This document shows, piece by piece, positions 9,316 to 20,829 of a DNA stretch of 64,000 nt. The notes under the pieces were generated by a model. The model was not told the DNA's origin. It made no database searches and saw only the letters and a program-made list of their open reading frames with translations. Position 1 is the stretch's first letter. Every line of letters starts with the position of its first letter. The DNA lies in contig NZ_KQ130496.1 of assembly GCF_001050375.1 (NCBI RefSeq), positions 44,722 through 108,721 of the forward strand. Reading direction: 5' to 3'. The DNA comes from Catenovulum maritimum. Its GTDB lineage: Bacteria > Pseudomonadota > Gammaproteobacteria > Enterobacterales > Alteromonadaceae. The position numbers and the translations under genes were made by a program.

Positions 9316-11673
9316 ATGACAGATATTGTAAATATCATCGCAGCAGAACTAAATGCGAAAGATAGCCAAGTTACCGCAGCGGTAAAATTATTAGACGAAG
9401 GCGCAACTGTGCCATTTATTGCGCGTTATCGTAAAGAAATTACAGGCGGGTTAGATGACACTCAGCTGCGTAACTTAGAATCTCGCCTTAACTATTTACG
9501 CGAGTTAGGTGAGCGCCGAGCAGTTATCGTTAAAAATATCGATGAACAAGGCAAGTTAACACCAGAGCTAAGCCTAGCGATTAGCCAAGCGCTGACCAAA
9601 ACAGATTTAGAAGAAATTTACCTACCGTACAAGCCAAAGCGCCGCACCAAAGGTCAAATCGCGATTGAAGCTGGTTTAGAGTCATTAGCGGACGCTTTAT
9701 TTAATGATTTTTCGCTTGTACCAGAAACACTAGCTGCTGAGTATGTTAGCGCTGACAAAGGTGTAGCAGACGTTAAAGCTGCACTTGAAGGTGCACGCTT
9801 TATTTTAATGGAGCGTTTTGCGGTTGATGCTAAGTTACTTAAAAAAGTGCGCCAGTATTTATCTGAAAATGCGACCATAGATGCCAAGGTGATTAAAGGC
9901 CAAGAAAAAGCTGCGCAAAAATTCTCGGATTACTTCGAATTTAGCGAAGCGGTTAAAAGCATACCATCACATCGTGCCTTAGCTATTTTTAGAGGCAGAA
10001 ACGAAGGCTTTTTAAGCTTAAACTTAAATGCTGATCCAGAAAAACCTGAAGAGCAAACCGGCTCTATTGTTGAAGTTATGATAGCTCAACACTTTGGCAT
10101 TGAATGGCAAGGCAGACCAGCGGAAGATTTTATAAAACAAGTGATTAGCTGGGCATGGAAAGTAAAATTACTGACCCATATGGAAACTGAAATTTTCTCT
10201 GAAATAAGAGAAAAAGCCGAAGCTGGTGCTATTTCTGTATTTGCGACTAACTTAAAAGACCTAATTATGGCTGCACCAGCCGGTGCGAAAGTCACTATGG
10301 GGCTAGATCCGGGTATTCGTACTGGGGTTAAAATTGCGATAGTGGATGCCACAGGTAAACTACTCAACCATGCAACTATTTTTCCGCATCCACCACAAAA
10401 TGCATGGGATAAAAGTAAGAAAACCCTGATCAATATGATTCGCCAATACAAGGTTGAGCTTATCAGCATTGGTAATGGCACTGCATCGCGCGAAACCGAC
10501 AAATTAGTTGCCGAACTAATGAAAGCCGAGCCAGAGCTTAAATTAAATAAAATTATGGTTAGTGAAGCGGGCGCTTCTGTTTATTCAGCTTCTGAAGTGG
10601 CAGCTAACGAATTCCCAGATTTAGACGTATCGATTCGTGGCGCAGTTTCAATTGCTCGTCGCTTACAAGATCCACTTGCTGAACTGGTTAAAATAGAGCC
10701 AAAATCAATTGGTGTTGGCCAATACCAGCACGATGTAAACCAAAGCGATCTTTCTAAATCACTGACATCTGTTATTGAAGACTGTGTAAACGCAGTTGGT
10801 GTCGACTTAAATACAGCCTCTGTGCCTTTGTTAACCCGAGTATCTGGATTAACCAAAGTGATGGCGCAAAACGTGGTTGAATACCGGGAACAACAAGGCC
10901 GTTTTGAAAGCCGAACTGAGCTGAAAAAAGTGGCGCGTTTAGGGCCAAAAGCGTTTGAACAATGTGCAGGTTTCTTAAAAATTCGAGATGGCAAAAACCC
11001 ACTAGATGCTTCATCTGTTCATCCAGAAGCTTACCCTGTGGTTAAAAATATTTTAGCCGCGAACGACTGTGACGTGACTAGCTTAATAGGCAATACAGAA
11101 ACACTTGCTAAATTAAAAGCAGAAGATTACACAGATGAAAAATTCGGCTTGCCAACAGTTAAAGACATTATTACTGAATTAGAGAAGCCAGGTCGAGATC
11201 CGCGACCAGAGTTTAAAACCGCAACCTTTAAAGAAGGTGTAGACACGATTAACGACCTAAAAGTGGGCATGACGTTAGAAGGTGTTGTTAGTAACGTTAC
11301 TAACTTTGGTGCATTTGTCGACGTGGGCGTTCATCAAGATGGTTTAGTTCACATTTCAGCTATGTCGGATACTTTTATCGACGACCCGCGTAAAGTCGTC
11401 AAAGCAGGTGACATAGTTAAAGTAAAAGTGATTGAAGTAGACGTTGAACGTAAACGTATCGCCTTTACTATGCGCTTAAATGACGAAGTTGATTTACACG
11501 CTAACAAAGCGGATAAATCAGCAAATGGCCGTAATCAAGCAAACCGTAAACCGCAAAACAACAAACCTCGTGGTCAAAAGCCAACGGGTAACAAAAGTTT
11601 TGGTGGCTCGCAAGGTGGCGGTATGATGAACAGCGCTTTTGCTGATGCATTTGCAAAAGCGAAGAAGAAGTAA
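9316..11673 (+). CDS. tex: Tex family S1 RNA-binding transcription accessory protein
   Basis: Tex (YhgF) is a 785-aa cytoplasmic nucleic-acid-binding protein, related to eukaryotic Spt6. Visible parts are an N-terminal helical region with [18 protein letters not shown], a YqgF-like RNase H fold starting at [12 protein letters not shown] (about 330), helix-hairpin-helix segments ([17 protein letters not shown] and [17 protein letters not shown]), and an S1 domain at about 650-720. The last 55 residues are basic, Asn/Gly/Lys-rich and probably disordered. It is monocistronic. Confidence 0.97.
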   Translation: MTDIVNIIAAELNAKDSQVTAAVKLLDEGATVPFIARYRKEITGGLDDTQLRNLESRLNYLRELGERRAVIVKNIDEQGKLTPELSLAISQALTKTDLEEIYLPYKPKRRTKGQIAIEAGLESLADALFNDFSLVPETLAAEYVSADKGVADVKAALEGARFILMERFAVDAKLLKKVRQYLSENATIDAKVIKGQEKAAQKFSDYFEFSEAVKSIPSHRALAIFRGRNEGFLSLNLNADPEKPEEQTGSIVEVMIAQHFGIEWQGRPAEDFIKQVISWAWKVKLLTHMETEIFSEIREKAEAGAISVFATNLKDLIMAAPAGAKVTMGLDPGIRTGVKIAIVDATGKLLNHATIFPHPPQNAWDKSKKTLINMIRQYKVELISIGNGTASRETDKLVAELMKAEPELKLNKIMVSEAGASVYSASEVAANEFPDLDVSIRGAVSIARRLQDPLAELVKIEPKSIGVGQYQHDVNQSDLSKSLTSVIEDCVNAVGVDLNTASVPLLTRVSGLTKVMAQNVVEYREQQGRFESRTELKKVARLGPKAFEQCAGFLKIRDGKNPLDASSVHPEAYPVVKNILAANDCDVTSLIGNTETLAKLKAEDYTDEKFGLPTVKDIITELEKPGRDPRPEFKTATFKEGVDTINDLKVGMTLEGVVSNVTNFGAFVDVGVHQDGLVHISAMSDTFIDDPRKVVKAGDIVKVKVIEVDVERKRIAFTMRLNDEVDLHANKADKSANGRNQANRKPQNNKPRGQKPTGNKSFGGSQGGGMMNSAFADAFAKAKKK

Positions 11674-11705
11674 CTTCTACCACTAAATTATCTCGCCATT
11701 AGATA

Positions 11706-11730
11706 GCGCCAATCAATTCTGGATTGGCGC
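11706..11730 (+). terminator. Hairpin downstream of tex
   Basis: A perfect 9-bp stem GCGCCAATC / GATTGGCGC with a 7-nt loop lies 33 nt after the tex stop. The following ACATATTCTT is a poor U-tract, so it may terminate weakly or protect the 3' end. Confidence 0.55.
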
Positions 11731-11999
11731 ACATATTCTTGCCTCTGCCAATATCTTCTAAAGTTAGTCTCTCTATTAGTTGCTTATTATCACTCTTAAC
11801 TCTGTTTGTTGGGTGGTACTTGCTGCGACTTTATTCCGCATATTTCCTTATTAAGCTCATGTTTCATCCAGAGTAGAAGTTAATTTAATCAATAATTGTA
11901 TTCAAAATAGTAAATTTTATACAAGCTTGAGCATATTTAGCTCTATCTCCCTAATGTGTTTTTGTATACAGTTAACAAAAATATTTTGGGAGCCTAACT
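11731..11999. other. Intergenic region without a recognised gene
   Basis: About 270 nt of AT-rich sequence before the cytochrome gene. It should hold that gene's promoter. A good ribosome site GGGAG lies 7-8 nt before the ATG at 12000. Nothing else is recognisable. Confidence 0.5.
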
Positions 12000-13355
12000 A
12001 TGAATGTATTGTTTAAGCGCCGAGCTAGATACTATGTGCTGGTGGTTACTCTACTTACAAGCTTAACTACACAAATGGTAGTGGCTGCAACTCAGCCTAG
12101 CCAGCAAGGCCAAGAAGTCTTTGCCAGCCTGTGTTCATCTTGTCATGGTAAAGATTTAACTGGTGGGGTGGGGTTTAATTTAATTGATGCAGAATGGATT
12201 CATGGTAATAAGCCTGAGCAAATCGTTAAAAACATTCAGCGCGGTTTTGCCCAAGCAGGTATGCCTGCTTTTAAAGGTATTTTGACGGATTCACAAATTA
12301 ATGATGTGGTGAGCTTTATTTTGTCGAAACAGCTTGGGTTTAGAGATCTGAGCTACACAATTTATCAATTGCCTGAGAAAGCCAAAAAGAGTTTTGACGC
12401 AATTGATACTTTGCCTATCGCAAGCCAAGGTAAATACAAAAATGGCTTAATCAATTTTGATTTACCTGAGATTAAAAGCTTTATTATTGAAACGACAGGC
12501 GATTTTTATGCGCCAACCGATCAAGACACCCATTTTAAAATTCAATTTTTACCGCCGCATATGCTAGTCGAATTATGGATTGATGGTGAAAAAATTAAGT
12601 ATACCAAGCCTGTTTGGGGTGAACGAGCATGGCCGCTTAAACGTGGCAAACAAGCTATTACGATACGCTATAACTCAGTCGGACGACCTAACTGGCAAGG
12701 CAATGGATTACATTTCTTTGTTACGGACCAAGCTCAGACAGTTAAGTTATTCGCCACTAGTGTGCAGGCTAAGGCTTATTTAGCGGATTCTAAACACGAG
12801 GTTTTAGTTAAAGACAAAGCTAGGATACAGCGGAAAAAAGCGGTTAATTTACCAAGCCACTCAATTTTAGTCGGCTTACCACAAAAGGTTAATTATGCTT
12901 TTAACAGTCGTAGCTGCGCGATTGTTGGGGTATGGCAAGGTGAATTTTTAGATGTTGGACCAAACATTCAAGGCCGAGGTAAAGATGGTAGTTTGGCAAT
13001 GGGCAATTGGGTATTTCATCAACCTAATAGCATAAAAGCGGTTAACGACACTAAGACTTGTCGATTTATAAAATACACGACAACAGATGATCCTACTTTT
13101 TATTATCAACAACAGGGTTATGAATTCGCAGTGACAGGGACCACCCAGAGTAATAATCAGCTCAGCTTAAATTACCAAGCAACTAAGTTACCAGCGCAAG
13201 CAAGGCATTCGCATATAGTTGAATTTGCATTGCCTCAAGTGGATAAGTTAACGATTCAGAGTCCACAAGCTGCTATTTGTAACGGAAAGTTAACTTTCGA
13301 TTTGTCGAAACACCCAAGCTTTAGTTTGCAACTCAAACTAGCCAAAATGCAATAA
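12000..13355 (+). CDS. Secreted c-type cytochrome with PA14-like middle domain
   Basis: 451 aa with a signal peptide (about 1-30). A mono-haem class I cytochrome c domain follows: Cys45-x-x-Cys48-His49 binds haem and Met88 in AGMPAF is the likely sixth ligand. Residues about 130-250 look like a PA14-type beta-sandwich (DFYAPTDQDTHFKIQFL, LWIDGEKI, NGLHFFVTD). The C-terminal part contains CAIVGVWQGEFLDVGPNIQGRGKDG in pieces, a pattern I associate with planctomycete-type secreted dehydrogenase/cytochrome proteins. The next gene, 11 nt on, encodes a matching dehydrogenase-like propeller, so this cytochrome probably takes its electrons. Substrate unknown. Confidence 0.75.
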   Translation: MNVLFKRRARYYVLVVTLLTSLTTQMVVAATQPSQQGQEVFASLCSSCHGKDLTGGVGFNLIDAEWIHGNKPEQIVKNIQRGFAQAGMPAFKGILTDSQINDVVSFILSKQLGFRDLSYTIYQLPEKAKKSFDAIDTLPIASQGKYKNGLINFDLPEIKSFIIETTGDFYAPTDQDTHFKIQFLPPHMLVELWIDGEKIKYTKPVWGERAWPLKRGKQAITIRYNSVGRPNWQGNGLHFFVTDQAQTVKLFATSVQAKAYLADSKHEVLVKDKARIQRKKAVNLPSHSILVGLPQKVNYAFNSRSCAIVGVWQGEFLDVGPNIQGRGKDGSLAMGNWVFHQPNSIKAVNDTKTCRFIKYTTTDDPTFYYQQQGYEFAVTGTTQSNNQLSLNYQATKLPAQARHSHIVEFALPQVDKLTIQSPQAAICNGKLTFDLSKHPSFSLQLKLAKMQ

Positions 13356-13366
13356 AGGCGCAATAA

Positions 13367-14800
13367 ATGAAATTACTTACTGTAAAAACACTAGTATTAG
13401 CTTGTTTATTTAGCCCAATAAACCTATTAGCAAACAGCTATATACCTAAAGGTTATTCAATAGAAACTATTAAAACGCCAGATAAAGTTGAGTTTCAAAT
13501 CGCTGGGCTAGACGCGAATGCACAAGGCGAAATTTATGTTGCTACGCGTTTAGGCGAAGTTTGGCGATACCATAATAATCAATGGTCGCAATTTGCTGAA
13601 GGCTTACATGAACCCGCAGGGTTATTGTTAGAAGGCAATTCAGTCTTAATAGCGCAAAAGCCTGAGTTAACCCGTTTGGTCGATAGCAATGGCGACCAAC
13701 AAGCGGATGAATATATTCACCTAGCGTCGGGGTGGGAGTTTCACGATAACTATCACGAATTTAATTTTGGTCCAGTTAAAGATAAGCAGGGCAATTATTA
13801 TGGCACGCTCAATTTAGGACATGGTACTCCGGGCGGATTTTCGTTAGGCGCCATGGACACTGCTGGTGGCTATCGAGGTTGGGCGTATCAAGTGACTCCA
13901 TCGGGTGAATTTATCCCTTTTGCGAGTGGCTTGCGCTCTCCAGCTGGCATTGGAATTAGCCCGCAAAATGACGTGTTTTTTACCGACAATCAAGGTGATT
14001 GGGTAGAAACTTCAAAACTACATTTACTCAAAAAAGATGCCTTTTATGGTCATCCAACTTCACTGAGAGATAAACTAGGTTGGAGCCTTGAAAAAATTAA
14101 ACAAACAGCCACAACAGAGTTTGAAAAAATGCGCGAGTTACCTGTAGTTTGGATACCGCACAGAGAAGTTGCTAATTCACCCGGTAATCCTGAGTGGGAT
14201 ACCAGCGCTGGAAAATTTGGTCCGTTTAGTGGGCAAATATTTATAGGTGATCAAACCCAATCCAATATATTTAGAGTGGTATTAGATAAGGTAAACGGCC
14301 AGTACCAAGGCGCTGTGATTAATTTTATTAATGGTTTTCAAAGTGGCAATATTCGCACTAAATTCGATAATCAAGGGCAGCTCTGGGTTGCACAAACAAC
14401 CCGAGGTTGGTCGGCGCAAGGTGATAAACCATATGGCTTACAAAAAGTAACTTGGGATGGAACAACACCTTTCGAACTATTGGATATTAAGCTGACCAAA
14501 GCCGGTTTTAAACTAAACTTTACCCAGCCAGTTAGTAACCCGCATGCACTTGAGCAGCAAATAAAAGTGCAGCAATGGCATTATTTGTATAGCAGTAATT
14601 ATGGCTCAGCTAAACAAGATTTAACCCAGTTGGCAATAAAATCAATAAATTGGAATCACACTCACACAAGTGCTGATGTAGCGCTGGATTTAACGGCAGG
14701 CAAAATAGTGCAAATAGACTTTCCTAATTTAATGAATAAATCAGGTGAAAAAATGTCAGTATCAAGCGTTTATTACACTCTGAATCAATTGCTTGAATAG
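13367..14800 (+). CDS. Secreted sorbosone/glucose dehydrogenase-like beta-propeller
   Basis: 477 aa with a signal peptide (about 1-22, ending LLANS). The body is a beta-propeller of the soluble quinoprotein sugar dehydrogenase type: GLDANAQGEIYVATRLGEVWRY, FASGLRSPAGIGISPQNDVFFTDNQGDW and FIGDQTQSNIFRV are blade strands. The C-terminal quarter is a beta-sandwich-like tail. Family members oxidise sugars or aldehydes with PQQ, but some lost activity, and I cannot confirm the PQQ ligands. Its operon partner is the cytochrome c gene 11 nt upstream. The two lie immediately beside the old end of the CRISPR array. Confidence 0.75.
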   Translation: MKLLTVKTLVLACLFSPINLLANSYIPKGYSIETIKTPDKVEFQIAGLDANAQGEIYVATRLGEVWRYHNNQWSQFAEGLHEPAGLLLEGNSVLIAQKPELTRLVDSNGDQQADEYIHLASGWEFHDNYHEFNFGPVKDKQGNYYGTLNLGHGTPGGFSLGAMDTAGGYRGWAYQVTPSGEFIPFASGLRSPAGIGISPQNDVFFTDNQGDWVETSKLHLLKKDAFYGHPTSLRDKLGWSLEKIKQTATTEFEKMRELPVVWIPHREVANSPGNPEWDTSAGKFGPFSGQIFIGDQTQSNIFRVVLDKVNGQYQGAVINFINGFQSGNIRTKFDNQGQLWVAQTTRGWSAQGDKPYGLQKVTWDGTTPFELLDIKLTKAGFKLNFTQPVSNPHALEQQIKVQQWHYLYSSNYGSAKQDLTQLAIKSINWNHTHTSADVALDLTAGKIVQIDFPNLMNKSGEKMSVSSVYYTLNQLLE

Positions 14801-14906
14801 GGGTTTAGCGAAAATCAAGGAAGGTGAAAGTTCAAAGCTTATAAAGAGGAAAGGGTGTATAGATACCGCTTAATTTATACATAACTTTCTTCAATTTCGC
14901 TTTCTC

Positions 14907-17900
14907 CTGTCCAGCCCCGTGGGTACGGGGAACACGCGTCATTCATTGCGTCAAACGCGGATTGAATCGGTTCAGCCCCGTGGATACGGGGAACACTTAA
15001 GCACACTCACTTGGCCCTGTGCATAGCTCGGTTCAGCCCCGTGGGTACGGGGAACACTTTTACGCCCCTCTTTTTTTGCGTTTAATAATCGGTTCAGCCC
15101 CGTGGGTACGGGGAACACTCAATCATTAATTCATCAATAGCTTTTTCTTTCGGTTCAGCCCCGTGGGTACGGGGAACACCCACTTAATTTTAATCAAAAT
15201 TTAAATTACAACGGTTCAGCCCCGTGGGTACGGGGAACACCCACCAGTTTTTGTTCCGCATTCCGGCCATTCCGGTTCAGCCCCGTGGGTACGGGGAACA
15301 CTGCCATTTATGTATATTCATCGAACTCGTTGTCGGTTCAGCCCCGTGGGTACGGGGAACACATATTCAGATTCTAATTCTGTCATTTCAAAGCCGGTTC
15401 AGCCCCGTGGGTACGGGGAACACCCAATGGAAGAAACGAGCAAATTTTTTGCGGCCGGTTCAGCCCCGTGGGTACGGGGAACACACAAATGAAATTATAA
15501 TCAAGCATTTTCCAATCGGTTCAGCCCCGTGGGTACGGGGAACACCAATGATGAGAACGTACAAGGTAGTTTTGTTTCGGTTCAGCCCCGTGGGTACGGG
15601 GAACACCAACCGAGGTTGTTCTGAGTGATATGCAAATGCGGTTCAGCCCCGTGGGTACGGGGAACACGGCTGGACTCCATACCACGGCATAGACTGGGGC
15701 GGTTCAGCCCCGTGGGTACGGGGAACACCAAGGTTTACAAGGTTTTCAAGGTCTCCAAGGCGGTTCAGCCCCGTGGGTACGGGGAACACATTAATTAGTT
15801 TCGTTAAGATTAGTTTCCGCACGGTTCAGCCCCGTGGGTACGGGGAACACGGCTGTATGTGATTTAAACCCTAATTCTGTTTCGGTTCAGCCCCGTGGGT
15901 ACGGGGAACACCCGCTTAATTTTAATCAAAATTTAAATCACAACGGTTCAGCCCCGTGGGTACGGGGAACACTAAACCAGTATGGTCAGATGATGAATTA
16001 CCCGCGGTTCAGCCCCGTGGGTACGGGGAACACGTTTTGGTCAACTGACTGGGTGTATCAAAATGCGGTTCAGCCCCGTGGGTACGGGGAACACATTGTT
16101 TTCATGAAAAATGCGCTGTCTACTAACGGTTCAGCCCCGTGGGTACGGGGAACACATTAACCGAAGCTGGATTTGGCAGCTCAAAGTCGGTTCAGCCCCG
16201 TGGGTACGGGGAACACGTAAAAATATTGTTTTTTATGGGTTGGTCGATGCGGTTCAGCCCCGTGGGTACGGGGAACACACTCTAATAGCTCTTTTCTGTA
16301 ACGATAGAAACGGTTCAGCCCCGTGGGTACGGGGAACACTTTTGAGTTCTTACCATAATATAAGGTATTGCCGGTTCAGCCCCGTGGGTACGGGGAACAC
16401 ATCACCTTTATCACCCTGTATACCGGTTCAGCCCCGTGGGTACGGGGAACACTCAACCTAATGTACAAGAAATTAATTTAGATCCGGTTCAGCCCCGTGG
16501 GTACGGGGAACACTCGTACTAATGGGATAACATTATTCATAGCGGCGGTTCAGCCCCGTGGGTACGGGGAACACCGCAGTGGCGTTCTAACTTAATCAAC
16601 GAAACGCGGTTCAGCCCCGTGGGTACGGGGAACACTCGTAAACTTCAATCAATTGCCCATTGTGCGGCGGTTCAGCCCCGTGGGTACGGGGAACACTTTC
16701 TTCAATACAGTCAACAATGTCACCTGAGCGGTTCAGCCCCGTGGGTACGGGGAACACATAAATTCACCATCATTATATTTAGCCATCATCGGTTCAGCCC
16801 CGTGGGTACGGGGAACACTTTTGGTTTTTTCTGAGGTACTCACAATACGCCGGTTCAGCCCCGTGGGTACGGGGAACACTAGAAGCTGACAAAAATAATT
16901 CATCATATCTACGGTTCAGCCCCGTGGGTACGGGGAACACTTCTCCAGTTACATAACATGAAGGTATTTCGGCGGTTCAGCCCCGTGGGTACGGGGAACA
17001 CTTTTTATTTTTTGATTTTTCGTAATCATAAATCGGTTCAGCCCCGTGGGTACGGGGAACACAATAATGTGCTAAATCTGCGCTCATACTTCCGCGGTTC
17101 AGCCCCGTGGGTACGGGGAACACTTTTGCCGCAAGCTCTGGGATAACTGCAGAAACGGTTCAGCCCCGTGGGTACGGGGAACACCTAAATCCACGTTAAC
17201 CCCCTTGCTTATGCAGCGGTTCAGCCCCGTGGGTACGGGGAACACTGGTGTAATAGCGTCTGCATGGGTTGTCGTTGCGGTTCAGCCCCGTGGGTACGGG
17301 GAACACTTCTTCAAATTCTCGGTCGCGGTTGTCGATCGCGGTTCAGCCCCGTGGGTACGGGGAACACAGCACGAAACCCCATGACTGGGTTTTTGAATTC
17401 GGTTCAGCCCCGTGGGTACGGGGAACACCGTTAACATCGGCTGCTAGCTCTATTGATTCGCGGTTCAGCCCCGTGGGTACGGGGAACACCCCGTTTTCTG
17501 TCATTGCAAGGCATAAAACAGCGGTTCAGCCCCGTGGGTACGGGGAACACCAGTGCCAAACCTGCACCGCCATACATTAAGGCGGTTCAGCCCCGTGGGT
17601 ACGGGGAACACGTGATATGGATTCGCCAAAATCTAGCACCTCGCGGTTCAGCCCCGTGGGTACGGGGAACACGTTATTTCCTGCGCCCTGCATTATTTTT
17701 TCACCGGTTCAGCCCCGTGGGTACGGGGAACACGCCTTTGGGTGAAAGCCCTATAGGTTATCCGCCGGTTCAGCCCCGTGGGTACGGGGAACACACCTGC
17801 AACGCCATATAGAGTTTTTGCTGATGCGGTTCAGCCCCGTGGGTACGGGGAACACGTTTTTTCACGTTAGAACAACGAGACGAATGCCGGTTCAGCCCCG

Positions 17901-18038
17901 TGGGTACGGGGAACACCTGCAGCGGAGCAATTAACCAGTGCAGAGCAACGGTTCAGCCCCGTGGGTACGGGGAACACCGTTGTTGTATCGTCTGCCGAAT
18001 AAACCCCGTCGGTTCAGCCCCGTGGGTACGGGGAACAC
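14907..18038 (-). CRISPR. Type I-E CRISPR array, 52 repeats and 51 spacers
   Basis: I count 52 repeats of 29 nt. Repeat spacing is 61 nt throughout except one 62-nt step (16188 to 16250) and one 52-nt step (16372 to 16424), so spacers are 32 nt with one of 33 and one of 23. Read on the minus strand the repeat begins GTGTTCCCCG, folds as CCCCGT-ACCC-ACGGGG, and ends CTGAACCG, the 8-nt crRNA 5' handle expected after Cas6e cleavage. The last repeat (14907-14935) differs at two bases and the next (14968) at one; repeats at the other end look perfect. This puts the leader at 18039 beside cas2 and the oldest spacers near 14.9 kb. Confidence 0.99.
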
Positions 18039-18114
18039 TCCAAATGTATATAGCTGTTTTATATATCATTTTAAAAGCACTAAAATTCTACCAAAATTTT
18101 AAAGAGCAAATAAG
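18039..18114 (-). promoter_or_regulatory. CRISPR leader
   Basis: A 76-nt AT-rich stretch lies between the cas2 stop and the first repeat. On the minus strand TTGGTAGA occupies 18094-18087, starting exactly 56 nt from the first repeat. As I recall the E. coli K-12 I-E leader, it has TTGGTAGA at the same distance; that block includes the TTGGT element reported to anchor Cas1-Cas2 during integration. I do not see a clean IHF consensus between it and the repeat, only an AT-rich tract. Array promoter elements could not be fixed. Confidence 0.8.
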
Positions 18115-19330
<1,216 letters not shown>

Positions 19331-19353
19331 AAATAATCCTGCTTAATATCCAT

Positions 19354-20829
19354 TTACTTTGTCCTATAAAGTGCACTTCTACCTTTAACTAGAGCTTTAA
19401 ACAAAGGCAAGTCATGCTGATATTTGCGCTGTACTGTTTTGAAGACGGCTTTCGCTTCTTTGTTAAGCGCAGCTTTAGCCTCTGTTCTTAAATCTGCTGC
19501 TTCCTTTCTATCTACGTCTAACAATATCTGTTGAATAATTTGCTGTGCATTCGCGACAAATCGTTGCATGGCCTGTTCTTTTATCCTACTAACAAAATTC
19601 TTGTCATAACCAGTAACAAACAATTTATTGAAAGCATGTGATAACGCTTCTTTTTGCCGCAGTCCGGTATCAATAACTTCAGAAATGCGCCTCGTATTTT
19701 TGGATAAGGTTGATGGCATTGAATATAAATCGTAAACGCGACTAACGACCGATGCCTTTTTAGTAATATTTCCACCAATAATCAGGTTTATAGGTACTTT
19801 AAAATTTTCTCTAAATTGGGTGACAATGTAGGAAGGGATCGCATTGCTATTATCGTTAATATCTTGCTCAATCACTAAGGAAGCTAAATCTTGCCAAGAG
19901 CTCCAAGTGAGTCCAATAGGTACCAAAGAAAACACTCCTTTTTCAGAAACGCTTCTAGGTGTATACGGGTGTAGCCATAGCCCAGCCCCATTTTCTTTGC
20001 CTTTGTCCGTCTTAACCGAGCCATATTTTCCATTATATTTTAAATAATCGAGCGTGCGATAGGTTACACCTGACTCTGCACCACAAATATCGCAAACGCA
20101 ATTGCCTTCTTGCTTACCAAGTTTAATGTGATATGCCAGAGCAAATAAACCTCGACTCAATCCTATTTCACTTGCAGAGTACAACTTGCCTTGCGGTGGG
20201 TCTGCCCACATTAGCAAGTCACTCACCGACTCATTAAGAACAGAGAGTGAATCATAGAAATCTATTGCGACCGTATTAAATAGAATTGTTTCCTTCAATG
20301 ACTTGCCACTGATTAATGTAGTTAAAACCCCTCCACCTCGGATTCCTGTAGCCCCGTATCTTCCAAAATATTGTCCACTGATGTTCATATGCAAGTTGTA
20401 ATTTAGAACATGAATACAGTCAGAACAGGCAATACTTACCTTGTCAGCATCAGAAAAAAGGCCTGATGCATCTTTAGAGTCACCAAATTCGATTCCTGAT
20501 ATCAATTTTGAAACACTAGCGGTTTGAAATCCTTTCTCACCACTAGATTTGGATTGCATAAAACTATCGTCTTCAAACCACTTAGTTTCAATTTTGCTTA
20601 GTGTAGTATCATATTGCTCAGCAGTTATCCCACTATCTAAATAGCCTTTTAACTCAGTAACAGTTGGTTTTAATACCACAGTTGTTAACGAGGCTAACAT
20701 CTGAAGCATAGCTAGTTGAATTTCGTCAAAAAAATACTGTAATTGGTAATCAGTATCAGTTGTTAATATCTCTTTTAACGAAGCCTTGCCATGGTTAGTT
20801 GAAATAAACGGATCTTTAAGCAGATTCAT
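19354..20829 (-). CDS. cas8e: Cascade large subunit Cas8e (Cse1/CasA)
   Basis: Cas8e reads the PAM and recruits Cas3 within Cascade. I place the start at the ATG at 20829 (MNLLKDPFIS), which has a strong GGAGGT 6 nt upstream and gives 491 aa; an upstream in-frame ATG at 20871 lacks this support. The N-terminal motif N-L-x-x-D-P-F-I is typical. Two CxxC pairs, Cys135/Cys138 and Cys246/Cys249, could bind a metal. The start overlaps cas5 by 14 nt. The unusual point is position: here it follows cas5, while in E. coli casA directly follows cas3. Confidence 0.93.
   Translation of the reverse strand: MNLLKDPFISTNHGKASLKEILTTDTDYQLQYFFDEIQLAMLQMLASLTTVVLKPTVTELKGYLDSGITAEQYDTTLSKIETKWFEDDSFMQSKSSGEKGFQTASVSKLISGIEFGDSKDASGLFSDADKVSIACSDCIHVLNYNLHMNISGQYFGRYGATGIRGGGVLTTLISGKSLKETILFNTVAIDFYDSLSVLNESVSDLLMWADPPQGKLYSASEIGLSRGLFALAYHIKLGKQEGNCVCDICGAESGVTYRTLDYLKYNGKYGSVKTDKGKENGAGLWLHPYTPRSVSEKGVFSLVPIGLTWSSWQDLASLVIEQDINDNSNAIPSYIVTQFRENFKVPINLIIGGNITKKASVVSRVYDLYSMPSTLSKNTRRISEVIDTGLRQKEALSHAFNKLFVTGYDKNFVSRIKEQAMQRFVANAQQIIQQILLDVDRKEAADLRTEAKAALNKEAKAVFKTVQRKYQHDLPLFKALVKGRSALYRTK

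Noticed and set aside
18047..18073. IHF site in the CRISPR leader
   Set aside because: The best match has about three mismatches to the consensus. AT-richness alone is not enough.
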